Shown here: piece by piece, positions 26,681 through 36,981 of the stretch | How positions within the stretch are numbered: position 1 is the first letter of the stretch | How the letters are laid out: each line of letters begins with the position of its first letter | Source: Streptomyces avidinii | Lineage (GTDB): Bacteria > Actinomycetota > Actinomycetes > Streptomycetales > Streptomycetaceae | Assembly: GCF_014650695.1 (NCBI RefSeq) | Contig: NZ_BMVL01000005.1 | Location: 515,475-579,474, forward strand | Length of the DNA: 64,000 nucleotides | Direction: 5' to 3' | Made by a program: the position numbers and the translations under genes | Notes under the pieces: model-generated | Told to the model about the DNA's origin: nothing | Databases searched by the model: none | The model's input: only the letters and a program-made list of their open reading frames with translations

Positions 26681-28015
26681 TCAGCCGCCGATGTCCCGGC
26701 TGTGGAAGTCCGCCAGGGTCTCGCGCCGCATGAGGAGGCGGGCCCGGCCGTTGTCGACCGCGACGACCGGCGGGCGGCCGACCATGTTGTAGCCGGAGGC
26801 CATGGACACCTGGTACGCGCCCGCCACCGGTAGGGCGAGCAGGTCGCCGGGGTGGACGTCCCCGGGCAGTTCCACGTCGGCGGCCAGGATGTCGCCCGCC
26901 TCGCAGTGCCTGCCGACCACCGTCGCCACGCACGGCGCGGTGGGGGAGCGGCGGCCGACGAGGCGGGGCGCGTAGCGCACCCCGTACAGGGCCGGCCGGG
27001 GGTTGTCGCTCATGCCGCCGTCCACGGCGACGAACACGCGGCCGCCGGTGCGCTTCACGGCGAGGACGCGGTACAGGGCGACCCCCGCCGGACCGGCGAC
27101 CGCGCGGCCGGGCTCGATCGCCAGCCGTGGGACGGCGAGCCCCGCCGCCGCACAGCTCTCGATCAGCTCGGTACGGAGTCTGCGGGCCAGGGCGGCGACG
27201 TCCAGCGACGGGTCGCCCGGACGGTACGCGATGCCGTGGCCGCCGCCCATGTCCAGCTCGGGCAGGACGACGCCGTGGGCGTCGCGGACGCGGGCCATCA
27301 GTCCCACCATGCGGCGCGCGGCGGCGAGGTACGGTCTGACCTCGGTGATCTGGGAGCCGATGTGGCAGTGGAGCCCGGTCAGTTCGAGCTCCGGCCGCCC
27401 CAGGATCCGGGCGATGGCGTGCTGGGCGGAACCGTCGGACAGGGCCAGACCGAACTTCTGGCCGTCGGCGCCGGTACGGATCTTCTCGTGGCCGCCGGCC
27501 ATGATGCCGGGCACCACCCGGACCATCACCTTCTGCGGACCGCCCGTTCCCACCGCTGCGGCCAGCCGGGCGATCTCGGACGGGCTGTCGATGACGATCC
27601 GGCCCACCCCGAGCCGTAGCGCCGCCTCGATGTCGCGCGGGGATTTGACGTTCCCGTGCAAGGCGATGCGGTCCGGCGGGAAGCCCGCGGTGACGGCGAG
27701 TTCGAGCTCGCCCGCCGAGCAGACGTCCAGCCCGAGGCCCTCCTCGTCGACCCAGCGGACCATGGCCCGGGACAGGAAGGCCTTGGCGGCGTACAGCACG
27801 TCGGCGTCGGGGAAGGCGTCCCGGTAGCTGCGGCAACGGGCCCGTACCTCGCCCTCGTCCAGCACGTACACGGGGGTTTCGAAGCGGTCGGCGATCTCGG
27901 CGAGCGACACCCCTCCGACGGCGAGCCCGCCGTGCGGCAGGCCGTGTGCGGAGGCCGGCCAGACGGACAGGTCGTCCGTGCCCGCGGTGGCTTCGGACAG
28001 TGCGGCAGTGGTCAT
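26681..28015 (-). CDS. Diaminopimelate decarboxylase-like PLP enzyme (LysA family)
   Basis: A 444-residue fold-type III PLP decarboxylase. The Schiff-base lysine is in DVLYAAKAF near residue 78, GLDVCSAGELELA follows, then LHCHIGSQI, the glycine-rich GGGHGIAY, the EPGR phosphate motif, and CEAGDILAADVELP with GAYQVSMASGYN at the dimer active site. These match diaminopimelate decarboxylase, which makes lysine from meso-DAP. Family members also act on ornithine or other amino acids. The ATG at 28015 has GGGGGAAC upstream and overlaps the stop of the SAV_915-type gene by 4 nt. In Streptomyces the housekeeping lysA is normally near thrC/hom, so this is probably a paralogue of unclear substrate. 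Confidence 0.85.
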   Translation of the reverse strand: MTTAALSEATAGTDDLSVWPASAHGLPHGGLAVGGVSLAEIADRFETPVYVLDEGEVRARCRSYRDAFPDADVLYAAKAFLSRAMVRWVDEEGLGLDVCSAGELELAVTAGFPPDRIALHGNVKSPRDIEAALRLGVGRIVIDSPSEIARLAAAVGTGGPQKVMVRVVPGIMAGGHEKIRTGADGQKFGLALSDGSAQHAIARILGRPELELTGLHCHIGSQITEVRPYLAAARRMVGLMARVRDAHGVVLPELDMGGGHGIAYRPGDPSLDVAALARRLRTELIESCAAAGLAVPRLAIEPGRAVAGPAGVALYRVLAVKRTGGRVFVAVDGGMSDNPRPALYGVRYAPRLVGRRSPTAPCVATVVGRHCEAGDILAADVELPGDVHPGDLLALPVAGAYQVSMASGYNMVGRPPVVAVDNGRARLLMRRETLADFHSRDIGG

Positions 28016-28386
28016 GAAGTTCCCCCTCGGGCGAGGCGGACCGGGAACCGGTCCGGCCGCTGAGTCGCCGTGGTCGCCCTGGTCGCCGCCCCGGTCGCCG
28101 CGGGAGCCGACAGTGTCGGATCGACGGTGATCAGCTCCGCGCCGAGCGGCTCGCACAGCTCGCGCAGCAGGGACTCGGACAGCCGGATGTACCCCTGACC
28201 CCCACCGAGGGTCGCAGCCAGCCGCTCCGGGCGGGTGAAACCGACGGCCGTACGTACCCCCAGTGGGGTGCGGAACAGCCGGACCACCGCCCCGGCGCCG
28301 GTTCCCGGCCGGACGGGCACGTACAGCAGCCCGGCCGGGGTCCGTTCTTCGGGCTCGGGGTCGTCTTCGTACTGGAACAGGCACAT
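28012..28386 (-). CDS. SAV_915-family protein
   Basis: A 124-residue soluble protein. The fold PAGLLYVPVRPGTGAGAVVRLFRTPLGVRTAVGFT followed by RLAATLGGGQGYIRLSE and LLRELCEPLGAELITVDP matches the SAV_915/SseB-like family of actinobacteria. The ATG at 28386 is preceded by GGGAGAG. Its stop overlaps the start of the LysA-like decarboxylase (ATGA), implying co-translation. Family function is unknown. Confidence 0.8.
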   Translation of the reverse strand: MCLFQYEDDPEPEERTPAGLLYVPVRPGTGAGAVVRLFRTPLGVRTAVGFTRPERLAATLGGGQGYIRLSESLLRELCEPLGAELITVDPTLSAPAATGAATRATTATQRPDRFPVRLARGGTS

Positions 28387-28686
28387 GGGCTCTCCCTGGG
28401 GAACCGCGAACGATGGGTGAGCCCCGGGCGGCGCGGGGAGGCGGTCCGGGGCACGTGATCGAAGCTATCCCCGCCCGGGGGCCCTCCGCGTGACGTCCTG
28501 ACGCCACCTTGACGGACATCGGCCGACTCCATACACATCGCTGACGGAGGCCGGGCCGTGGCATCAGGAACCCGTACGGGTTTCCCGTTCCGGCGTCAGA
28601 AGCGCGTCAGCGGTGCGTCCGGCCGGACCGCCACCGCTGTTTCATGGACGGCGAGAGCCGACACAGGAGCAGAGGGGCGGGCGAGC

Positions 28687-29205
28687 GTGCGAGGAAGAGT
28701 GGTGGCGGGGTCCTGCGGTTCCCTCGGAAGCCTGACGGCCCTGCACCGGGCGGCCGCCGAGGCCCGGGCGCGGGACGCGGAGCTGTGGGTCGTACTCGCC
28801 TGGCAGCCGCCGATCGGCGGACCGGGTTCCAGGGGCTCCACCGGCGGTACGCCGCTGCTCGCCGGTTGTCGCGACGCCGCGGTCGAGCGGCTGCGAGGGA
28901 TCCTCGACACCGCCTTCGGCGCGAGCCCGCCGGGCGTGCACCTGGCCGGGCTGACGGTCCGGGCCACCCCGGGTGCGGCGCTGGTGGACACCGTCCGCGA
29001 CCCCGGTGACCTGCTCGTCGTCGGTACGGGCTCACGCGCCCCCCTGCTCCGCGCGCTGCGCCCGTCGGTGGCGCGCTACTGCCTGGCCCACGCCCCCTGC
29101 CCGGTCCTCGCCGTGCCGCCCAGCCCGCTCCAGGCCGACCTGGACGCCGTGCACCGGCGCAATGTGTGGCGCCGGCCGCTGGACGCCGGGGACCTGACCC
29201 GGTGA
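28687..29205 (+). CDS. Universal stress protein (UspA family)
   Basis: About 172 residues. The start RVVAGSCGSLGSLTALHRAAAEARARDAELWVVLAW is the USP beta1-alpha1-beta2, and GDLLVVGTGSRAPLLRALRPSVARYC with CPVLAVPPS is the C-terminal nucleotide-binding motif (G-2x-G-9x-G-S/T variant). The Gly-x2-Gly pattern is partly altered, so ATP binding is uncertain. The GTG at 28687 starts exactly at the fold; an open frame runs up to a GTG at 28558, but that extension is basic, low in complexity and lacks a ribosome site. Divergent from the SAV_915 gene. Likely dormancy or stress related. Confidence 0.8.
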   Translation: MRGRVVAGSCGSLGSLTALHRAAAEARARDAELWVVLAWQPPIGGPGSRGSTGGTPLLAGCRDAAVERLRGILDTAFGASPPGVHLAGLTVRATPGAALVDTVRDPGDLLVVGTGSRAPLLRALRPSVARYCLAHAPCPVLAVPPSPLQADLDAVHRRNVWRRPLDAGDLTR

Positions 29206-29243
29206 ACGCCCCGCCCCGGCGGCCCCTCGTACGGGACAGGGGC

Positions 29244-29345
29244 CTAGAAGCGGCTCGCCCGGTGACGGGCGCGGCGGTTGCCGCCGCGGTGGACGAGCAG
29301 CAGGGCCAGCACCATGGGTGCGATCAGGAGGGTCATCGTGGTCAT
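29244..29345 (-). CDS. Small single-pass membrane protein (33 aa)
   Basis: A 33-codon frame: MTTMTLLIAPMVLALLLVHR is one hydrophobic helix, followed by a basic tail GGNRRARHRASRF. A strong GAGGAG lies 9 nt before the ATG at 29345, which is the main coding evidence. It lies in a gap that otherwise has no gene. Small single-pass proteins with a basic tail often act as transporter or kinase accessory subunits, but no partner is identified. Conservation is untested. Confidence 0.55.
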   Translation of the reverse strand: MTTMTLLIAPMVLALLLVHRGGNRRARHRASRF

Positions 29346-29650
29346 GGAAGTGCACTCCTCTCCTCGTGGTCCGTTCTCCCGCACGTGTGGCCGCCGAGAG
29401 GTATCCGAAACCCCCGGATCACCCCGATGCGCGCGGAATCAGCCCATCCGGATATCGGCGTCCCGCCCGGCTCCACGGCGCTTCCCGGACCCCTGCCGAG
29501 GTGAGAGGGCCACAAGCCGCCCAGGGGTGGCACTGGAGGAGCGCCCGGGTCAGGCCATGCGCCCCCGCACGCCTCCCGCGGAGACGTTCCCGCACGGTGG
29601 TAGCTGGGCAGCCGCTTGGTGCTGATCGATCGTCACGTGAGGGGAAGCCG
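29346..29650. other. Gap carrying the ramR promoter region
   Basis: About 305 bp between the divergent 33-aa ORF and ramR. It must hold both promoters. No RNA gene, repeat or further small frame with a ribosome site stands out; the sequence CACGTGAGGGGAAGCCG at its right end is the ramR ribosome-binding region. Confidence 0.4.
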
Positions 29651-30259
29651 ATGACCAAGGTCCTGGTGCTGCACAGCGTGTGCCTCGTGAGGTCCGCTCT
29701 GGCCGCGTTGCTGAGATCCGAAGGCGACTTCGAAGTCACCTCCTCCGGCTGGCGGGCCGCCGCACGCCAGGCGGAGTTCTTACGACCCGACGTGGCGGTC
29801 GTGGACCTCGACTGTCCGGGGGTCTCGGCCGCACTCCTCGCGGACGCCGGGGCCACCCGCCTGCTGCCCGACTCGTCCGTGTCCCTGCTCGTGCTCGCCC
29901 GGGCCGACAGGCCCGGCTCGCTGCGGCGCGCCTTCCTGACACGGGCGCGCGGCTACGTCGACAAGGACGGTTCGCCCGAGCGGCTGGTCCGGGCCATCGG
30001 CAAGGTCGCGGCGGGCGAACGGTTCATCGACGCCACACTCGCGTCGGCCTTCATGGAGGCCGATCCCATGCCGCTCAGCCCCCGCGAGCTGAGCGTTCTG
30101 GCGCGGGCCGCCGAGGGGGACTCGATCGCGGAGATCGCGCACGCCCTGCACCTCGCCAGTGGGACCGTACGCAACTACATGGCCGCCGTGACCCGGAAGA
30201 CCGGCGCCCGCAACCGGATCGACGCCATCCGGATATCCCGGCGGGCCGGCTGGGTCTGA
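29651..30259 (+). CDS. ramR: RamR/AmfR-type response regulator of SapB synthesis
   Basis: A 202-residue NarL/LuxR-type regulator. The receiver domain begins KVLVLHSVCLVRSALAALL; the position of the acceptor Asp is in VVDLDCPG (residues 52-54), but the acidic pair at the N-terminus of normal receivers is absent (VLHSV), so it is an atypical, probably unphosphorylated receiver. The DNA-binding domain is PMPLSPRELSVLARAAEGDS to HLASGTVRNYMAAVTRKTGARNRIDAI. It converges on the ramCSAB genes it presumably activates. Codon 44 (29780-29782) is TTA, the rare codon that needs bldA tRNA in Streptomyces, so translation is likely tied to development. The ATG has GAGGGGAAG upstream. Confidence 0.9.
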   Translation: MTKVLVLHSVCLVRSALAALLRSEGDFEVTSSGWRAAARQAEFLRPDVAVVDLDCPGVSAALLADAGATRLLPDSSVSLLVLARADRPGSLRRAFLTRARGYVDKDGSPERLVRAIGKVAAGERFIDATLASAFMEADPMPLSPRELSVLARAAEGDSIAEIAHALHLASGTVRNYMAAVTRKTGARNRIDAIRISRRAGWV

Positions 30260-30265
30260 GCCCCC

Positions 30266-30286
30266 GGACCGGGTTTCCCCGGATCC
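30266..30286. terminator. Hairpin between convergent ramR and ramB
   Basis: GGACCGGG (30266-30273), loop TTTC, then CCCGGATCC (30278-30286) with one bulged A. It fills the 31-bp gap between two convergent stop codons and could end transcription in both directions. There is no U-tract, which is usual in Streptomyces. Function inferred from position. Confidence 0.45.
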
Positions 30287-30290
30287 CGCC

Positions 30291-32117
30291 TCATTCTTGT
30301 GCGTTCCACATACCCACCAGATCCCGGTACAGGGGCGACCTGGCCGGGAGTTCCGCATGCGTGCCGCACACCGCCCGGGTCCCGTCGAGTACGAGGACCC
30401 GGTCGGCCCTGGCGGCGGAGGAGATGCGGTGGGCGACCACCACCAGGGTGCCGGGGCGCTCGGCGAGCGCCCGCTCGGCGCGCGCCTCGGCCCGGGGGTC
30501 GAGGTGACAGGTGGCCTCGTCCAGCAGCAACAGGGGGGCGGGGGAGAGGTAGGCGGCGGTGAGGGCGAGGTGCTGCCGCTCGCCCGGGGAGAGCCGGCCC
30601 GGGTCGACGGGCGCGTCCAGTCCGCCGAGCCGGGCCACGAGCGCGTCGGAGCCGAGGGCGGCCGCGGCCCGCTGCACCTCGCCCCCGGTCACCGGGCCGG
30701 GGCACAGATGGGTCAGGTTCTCGCGGACCGTGCCGGTGAAGACGTACGCCTGCTGGGGCAGCAGCGTCCGGCGCACGTCGGGGCCGCCGGGGCCGTACCC
30801 CGGGGCGCCCCGGGCGGGGGCGCCCGCCACCCGAACGGTGCCCCGGCCGGGCGGCAGCAGGCCGGCGATCAGGGCTGTGAGGGTGGACTTGCCGATCCCG
30901 CTCGGCCCCACCACGGCCAGGTGTTCGCCCGTCCCGACCACCAGGTCGAGGCCGTCGATCACCGGGTGGGCGCGGGGGCCGTAGGCGAAGCGGACCCGAT
31001 GCAGTTCGACGGCGGGTGCGGACGCGGACGCGGGTGCGGACGCGGGTGCGGACGCGGCCTGCGCCGGCTGCGCGGGGACCGGGGTCGTCCGCGCAGTGCC
31101 CGCCTCCGTCCGCGTATGCGTCCCCGCCCCCGTCCCCGCCCCCGTCCCCGCCGGTTCCGGATCGCAGAACCGGTCCAGCACCACCAGCAGCCGGGTACCC
31201 GCCGCGCCCACCGCCGTCATCAGCGCGTCCAGGGCGGGGAGCAGCGACTGCAGGAGGTAGGTGAGGGCCCCGGCCACCGCCCCCGCACTCACCCCGCGCC
31301 CGAGCAGCCACGGCGTCGCGGCCAGCAGCACGACGACCGGCAGCCGGCCCGCGACGCCCAGGGACAGGGTGCGCAGGGCCGCCCACCGGGCGAGGCGCCC
31401 GGTCAGCCGTTCCTGCGCGGCGACCAGCCGTTCCACCCGGGCGCCGGCGCTCGCCCCACCACCGCACGCGACCACGTCGCGCAGCCCCGCCGCCAGTTCG
31501 CCGGTGCGCGCGGCGAGCGCCTCGTCGGCGTCCAGCGCCGCACGCTGCACGCGTGCCATCGGGCGCAGCGTGGCCAGGAATGCGACCGTACCCAGGAGCA
31601 GGGCGGGTACCACGAGGGGCAGCAGAACGGGATCCAGCGCCGCCAGGCCGAGCAGCGCTCCCAAGGCGGTGAAGACGAACGACCGGGCGATCAGCACCAG
31701 TCCGGCGAAGGAGTCCCGGGCCATCTCGGTCTGCTGCGTGAGCCGGGAGACCGCGCCCGGGTCACCGGCCCGCCCGGGATCGGCGACAGCCCGCTCGATC
31801 GCCCGGTGCACGGCGCGCCGCACGAGAGCGTCCCGCAGCGGTTCGACCAGGTCCGCGAGCCCGCCGAACACCCCGCGCAGCGCCAGGGCGCCCAGGAGGG
31901 CGCCCGCAGCGGCCACGGCCAGCCAGCCGATGCCGGTTCCGGTACGGCCCGCCAGGAAGCCGTCGTCGAGGGCGCGGGCCACGGCGTACCCGCCGAGGAA
32001 GGTGTGCGCGGACTCCAGCAGGGACCAGAGTGCGAGCCGGCGCAGCGGCCGGGGCCGCCCGCGCAGGAAGCGGCGGCCCTCGCGGGACACCCTGCGCCAG
32101 GAACCGTCCCCGCTCAC
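30291..32117 (-). CDS. ramB: ABC transporter, permease-ATPase fusion (RamB/AmfA type)
   Basis: A 608-residue half-transporter with an exporter membrane domain (residues about 25-310; FLGGYAVARALDDGF, VVPALLLGTVAFLATLR) and a nucleotide-binding domain. Walker A is GPSGIGKST, the signature LSPGERQHL, Walker B LLLLDEATCHLDP, and the H-loop VVAHRIS. A low-complexity Ala/Pro/Thr linker encoded by GGTGCGGACGCG-type repeats joins the two. The GTG at 32117 overlaps the upstream transporter stop by 4 nt. Two such genes following ramC and ramS give the heterodimeric SapB exporter. The ATPase glutamate is intact here. Confidence 0.88.
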   Translation of the reverse strand: MSGDGSWRRVSREGRRFLRGRPRPLRRLALWSLLESAHTFLGGYAVARALDDGFLAGRTGTGIGWLAVAAAGALLGALALRGVFGGLADLVEPLRDALVRRAVHRAIERAVADPGRAGDPGAVSRLTQQTEMARDSFAGLVLIARSFVFTALGALLGLAALDPVLLPLVVPALLLGTVAFLATLRPMARVQRAALDADEALAARTGELAAGLRDVVACGGGASAGARVERLVAAQERLTGRLARWAALRTLSLGVAGRLPVVVLLAATPWLLGRGVSAGAVAGALTYLLQSLLPALDALMTAVGAAGTRLLVVLDRFCDPEPAGTGAGTGAGTHTRTEAGTARTTPVPAQPAQAASAPASAPASASAPAVELHRVRFAYGPRAHPVIDGLDLVVGTGEHLAVVGPSGIGKSTLTALIAGLLPPGRGTVRVAGAPARGAPGYGPGGPDVRRTLLPQQAYVFTGTVRENLTHLCPGPVTGGEVQRAAAALGSDALVARLGGLDAPVDPGRLSPGERQHLALTAAYLSPAPLLLLDEATCHLDPRAEARAERALAERPGTLVVVAHRISSAARADRVLVLDGTRAVCGTHAELPARSPLYRDLVGMWNAQE

Positions 32118-33940
32118 CGGACCGCCTCCGTGCCGGGCGGTTCCACGGCCGCTTCCGCAACCGCTTCCACGGCCGCTTCCGCAACCGCTTCCGCGGCCGG
32201 TTCTCCGGCCGGCTCCGGCCCCTCGCCGAACACTGCCCGGTAGTCGGGATCCCGCCACAGCTCCGCGTGCGTACCGGTCGCCCGGACCCGCCCCGCGTCG
32301 AGCCATACGACGAGGTCCGCGCGGGCTGCCGAGGAGACGCGGTGGGCGATGACGAGACGGGTGCCCGGCCGGACGTCCCGGGCCAGGGCCCGCTCCACCT
32401 CCCGGGCGGTGACGGTGTCCAGGCTCGACGTCGCGTCGTCCAGCACCAGCAGCCGCCCGGCACGGCAGAACGCCCTCGCCAGGCCGAGGCGTTGCAGCTC
32501 GCCACCGGACATCGGGGCGTCCGCCAGCGCGGTGTCGTACCCCTCGGGCAGGCGGCGGACGAAGGCGTCGGCCCCGGCCGCCCGAGCGGCGGCGCGCACG
32601 GCCTCCGGGCCCGGCGCCGGCCCGCCGCCGAACGTGATGGCATCGGCGACGCCCTCCCCGAACAGGGCCGGTCGTTCGAAGGCGTGGCCGACCTCGCGGC
32701 GCAGCTCCTCGCCGGACAGCTCGTCCAGCGGCACGCCGTCCAGCAGGACGAGGCCCGCGTCGCACACGGTGAGCCGCCCCGCGACGGCGGCCAGCGTCGA
32801 CTTGCCGGAGCCCGACCGGCCGACGACGGCGGCGGTCACGCCGCCGGGGATCCGCAGGTCCACGTCGCGCAGCAGCACCGTGCCCGCGCGCACGACCCGT
32901 ACCCCGCGCAGCTCCAGCGTCCCCGGCCCGGCTCCGGGCAATCGGCGCTTGCCCTGCGGGAGTTCGGGCAGCTCGAAGAGGGCCGCCGTCCGGCGGGCGG
33001 CGGCCCGGCCGCGCACCACGGCCGCCAGCCGCCCCGTCACGGCGCCGACGCCGGCCGCGAGGCCCGCGTAGCGCACCGCGGCCAGGAGCCCGCCCACCCC
33101 GACGGCCCCCTCCGCGAGGCGGACCCCGCCCACGCCGAGGACGACGTACAGCAGCAGGGGCATGAGGGCGCTCGTCCGGGCCATGGTCGCCCCGTAGATC
33201 CGCCACGTGCGCCGCCCCTCGGCGCCGAGCTCCGGCAACCGGTCCAGCACGCGCGCCTGTTCGCGTTCGGCGGTGCCCGCGGCCGCGATGGTACGGGCGC
33301 CCCCGAGGGCCTCCACGAGGCGGCCGGCCATGGCGAGCTGCACCTCCTGGTAGCGGCTGACGCTGGCGCCCGAGTCGCGGGCGAACGCCCTCAGCAGCAG
33401 CGCGAGCAACGGGATCCCGGCGAGGAAGGCCAGCGCGGTCCACACGTCGACCAGGATCAGCGCCACGAGTGAGCCGAGCGGGGCGAGCAGGGCCACGACC
33501 GCGCTCACGGCGGCCGCCGGTACGGCGCCGGCAGTGGTGGCCTGCGCGGTCAGCCGGGCGGAGAGGTCACCGGGGGAGTGGCGGGCGGCGTGGTGCGGCG
33601 CGGTGCGCAGCAACCGGGCCAGTCCCAGGCGCCGCAACCAAGCGGTGGAGCGGGCGTCGACGCCGCCGGAGAGCCGGGCCGTCGCCGCGTCCAGCAGCAC
33701 CTCGGCGGCGATCACCGCCGCGCACCACCCGGTCCAGCGGGCGCCGGCCGGGTCCTGTCGCAGCAGCAGGTCGAGGGTGTGGCCGAGGACCGCCGGTTCG
33801 GCCAGGGCAGCGCCGGCGGCGGCCATCGAGCAGAGGGAAGCGGCGGTGAGGCGGCCTGCGCTGTGCCGCGCGGCCGCCCGCAGAGCCCGGTCGGCGCCGC
33901 GGGCGGCCGCCGCCTCGCCGGTGGGATCGGGCGCAGTCAT
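32114..33940 (-). CDS. ramA: ABC transporter, permease-ATPase fusion (RamA/AmfB type)
   Basis: A 608-residue half-transporter, partner of the coupled downstream gene. The membrane domain has about six segments (e.g. AVVALLAPLGSLVALILVDVW), and the NBD has Walker A GRSGSGKST, signature MSGGELQRLGL and H-loop IAHRVSS. Walker B reads LLVLDDATSSLD, with Asp where the catalytic Glu normally is, so the heterodimer probably has one degenerate ATP site. The C-terminal 30 residues are an acidic Ala/Glu/Val repeat (AEAVAEAAVEAVAEAAVE) encoded by tandem 24-bp DNA repeats near 32145-32200. ATG 33940 with GGAG upstream. Exports the SapB-type lanthipeptide by analogy. Confidence 0.88.
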   Translation of the reverse strand: MTAPDPTGEAAAARGADRALRAAARHSAGRLTAASLCSMAAAGAALAEPAVLGHTLDLLLRQDPAGARWTGWCAAVIAAEVLLDAATARLSGGVDARSTAWLRRLGLARLLRTAPHHAARHSPGDLSARLTAQATTAGAVPAAAVSAVVALLAPLGSLVALILVDVWTALAFLAGIPLLALLLRAFARDSGASVSRYQEVQLAMAGRLVEALGGARTIAAAGTAEREQARVLDRLPELGAEGRRTWRIYGATMARTSALMPLLLYVVLGVGGVRLAEGAVGVGGLLAAVRYAGLAAGVGAVTGRLAAVVRGRAAARRTAALFELPELPQGKRRLPGAGPGTLELRGVRVVRAGTVLLRDVDLRIPGGVTAAVVGRSGSGKSTLAAVAGRLTVCDAGLVLLDGVPLDELSGEELRREVGHAFERPALFGEGVADAITFGGGPAPGPEAVRAAARAAGADAFVRRLPEGYDTALADAPMSGGELQRLGLARAFCRAGRLLVLDDATSSLDTVTAREVERALARDVRPGTRLVIAHRVSSAARADLVVWLDAGRVRATGTHAELWRDPDYRAVFGEGPEPAGEPAAEAVAEAAVEAVAEAAVEPPGTEAVR

Positions 33941-33965
33941 GGGCGCAGGCTCCAGGGGTGTGATG

Positions 33966-33995
33966 CGGGCCCGGGCGGCGAACCGCCCGGGCCCG
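33966..33995 (-). terminator. Perfect 13-bp GC hairpin between ramS and ramA
   Basis: CGGGCCCGGGCGG (33966-33978), loop CGAA (UUCG in the transcript), then its exact complement CCGCCCGGGCCCG (33983-33995). It lies 11 nt after the ramS stop and 25 nt before the ramA start. Such a stem after a precursor gene can act as a partial terminator or an RNA stabiliser, giving more precursor than exporter. It lacks a U-tract; role is inferred. Confidence 0.7.
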
Positions 33996-34006
33996 GGAGG
34001 ACCTGA

Positions 34007-34140
34007 TCAGTTACAGGTCGTGATGCTCAGGCTGCTGTCACCGCAGAGGAGCAGGCTGGCGCGGCTGCCGCCACCCCCACCGTGCGCGGCCTCGGTGGTC
34101 TCTTCCTTCGGGGTGTCCATCGACTGCAGGTCGAGAAGCG

Positions 34141-34144
<4 letters not shown>
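34007..34144 (-). CDS. ramS: SapB/AmfS-type class III lanthipeptide precursor
   Basis: A 45-residue precursor peptide. The leader MTLLDLQSMDTPKEETTEAA carries the LDLQ motif recognised by the modification enzyme; the core is SRASLLLC-GD-SSLSITTC-N. Two Ser-x2-Ser-x3-Cys blocks are the substrate pattern for class III rings, and from memory the core is identical to SapB from GSRAS onward. A run of five glycines replaces the usual residues before the core. The ATG overlaps the ramC stop by 4 nt, with GAGGAAAC upstream. The mature peptide is an amphipathic surfactant that helps aerial hyphae emerge. Clear identification. Confidence 0.95.
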
Positions 34145-36855
<2,711 letters not shown>

Positions 36856-36884
36856 TCCTGCTCCCTCGGTCGGTGACGTCCCAA

Positions 36885-36927
36885 CGCTGTCACGCGGTGC
36901 GAGGGCCGCGACAGTCACGGCTGTCAC
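36885..36927 (-). promoter_or_regulatory. GTGAC repeats upstream of ramC, candidate RamR sites
   Basis: On the coding (minus) strand GTGACAGCC (36927-36919) and GTGACTGTC (36918-36910) are directly adjacent, and a third GTGACAGCG lies at 36893-36885. They are 30-72 bp before the ramC GTG, where an activator of the ram operon would bind. RamR binding is inference from position and repetition. Confidence 0.5.
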
Positions 36928-36981
36928 CGATGGGGTGTGCAGTACGCACGAGTCAACAAGCCCCGTACCGGGGCGGGCGGG

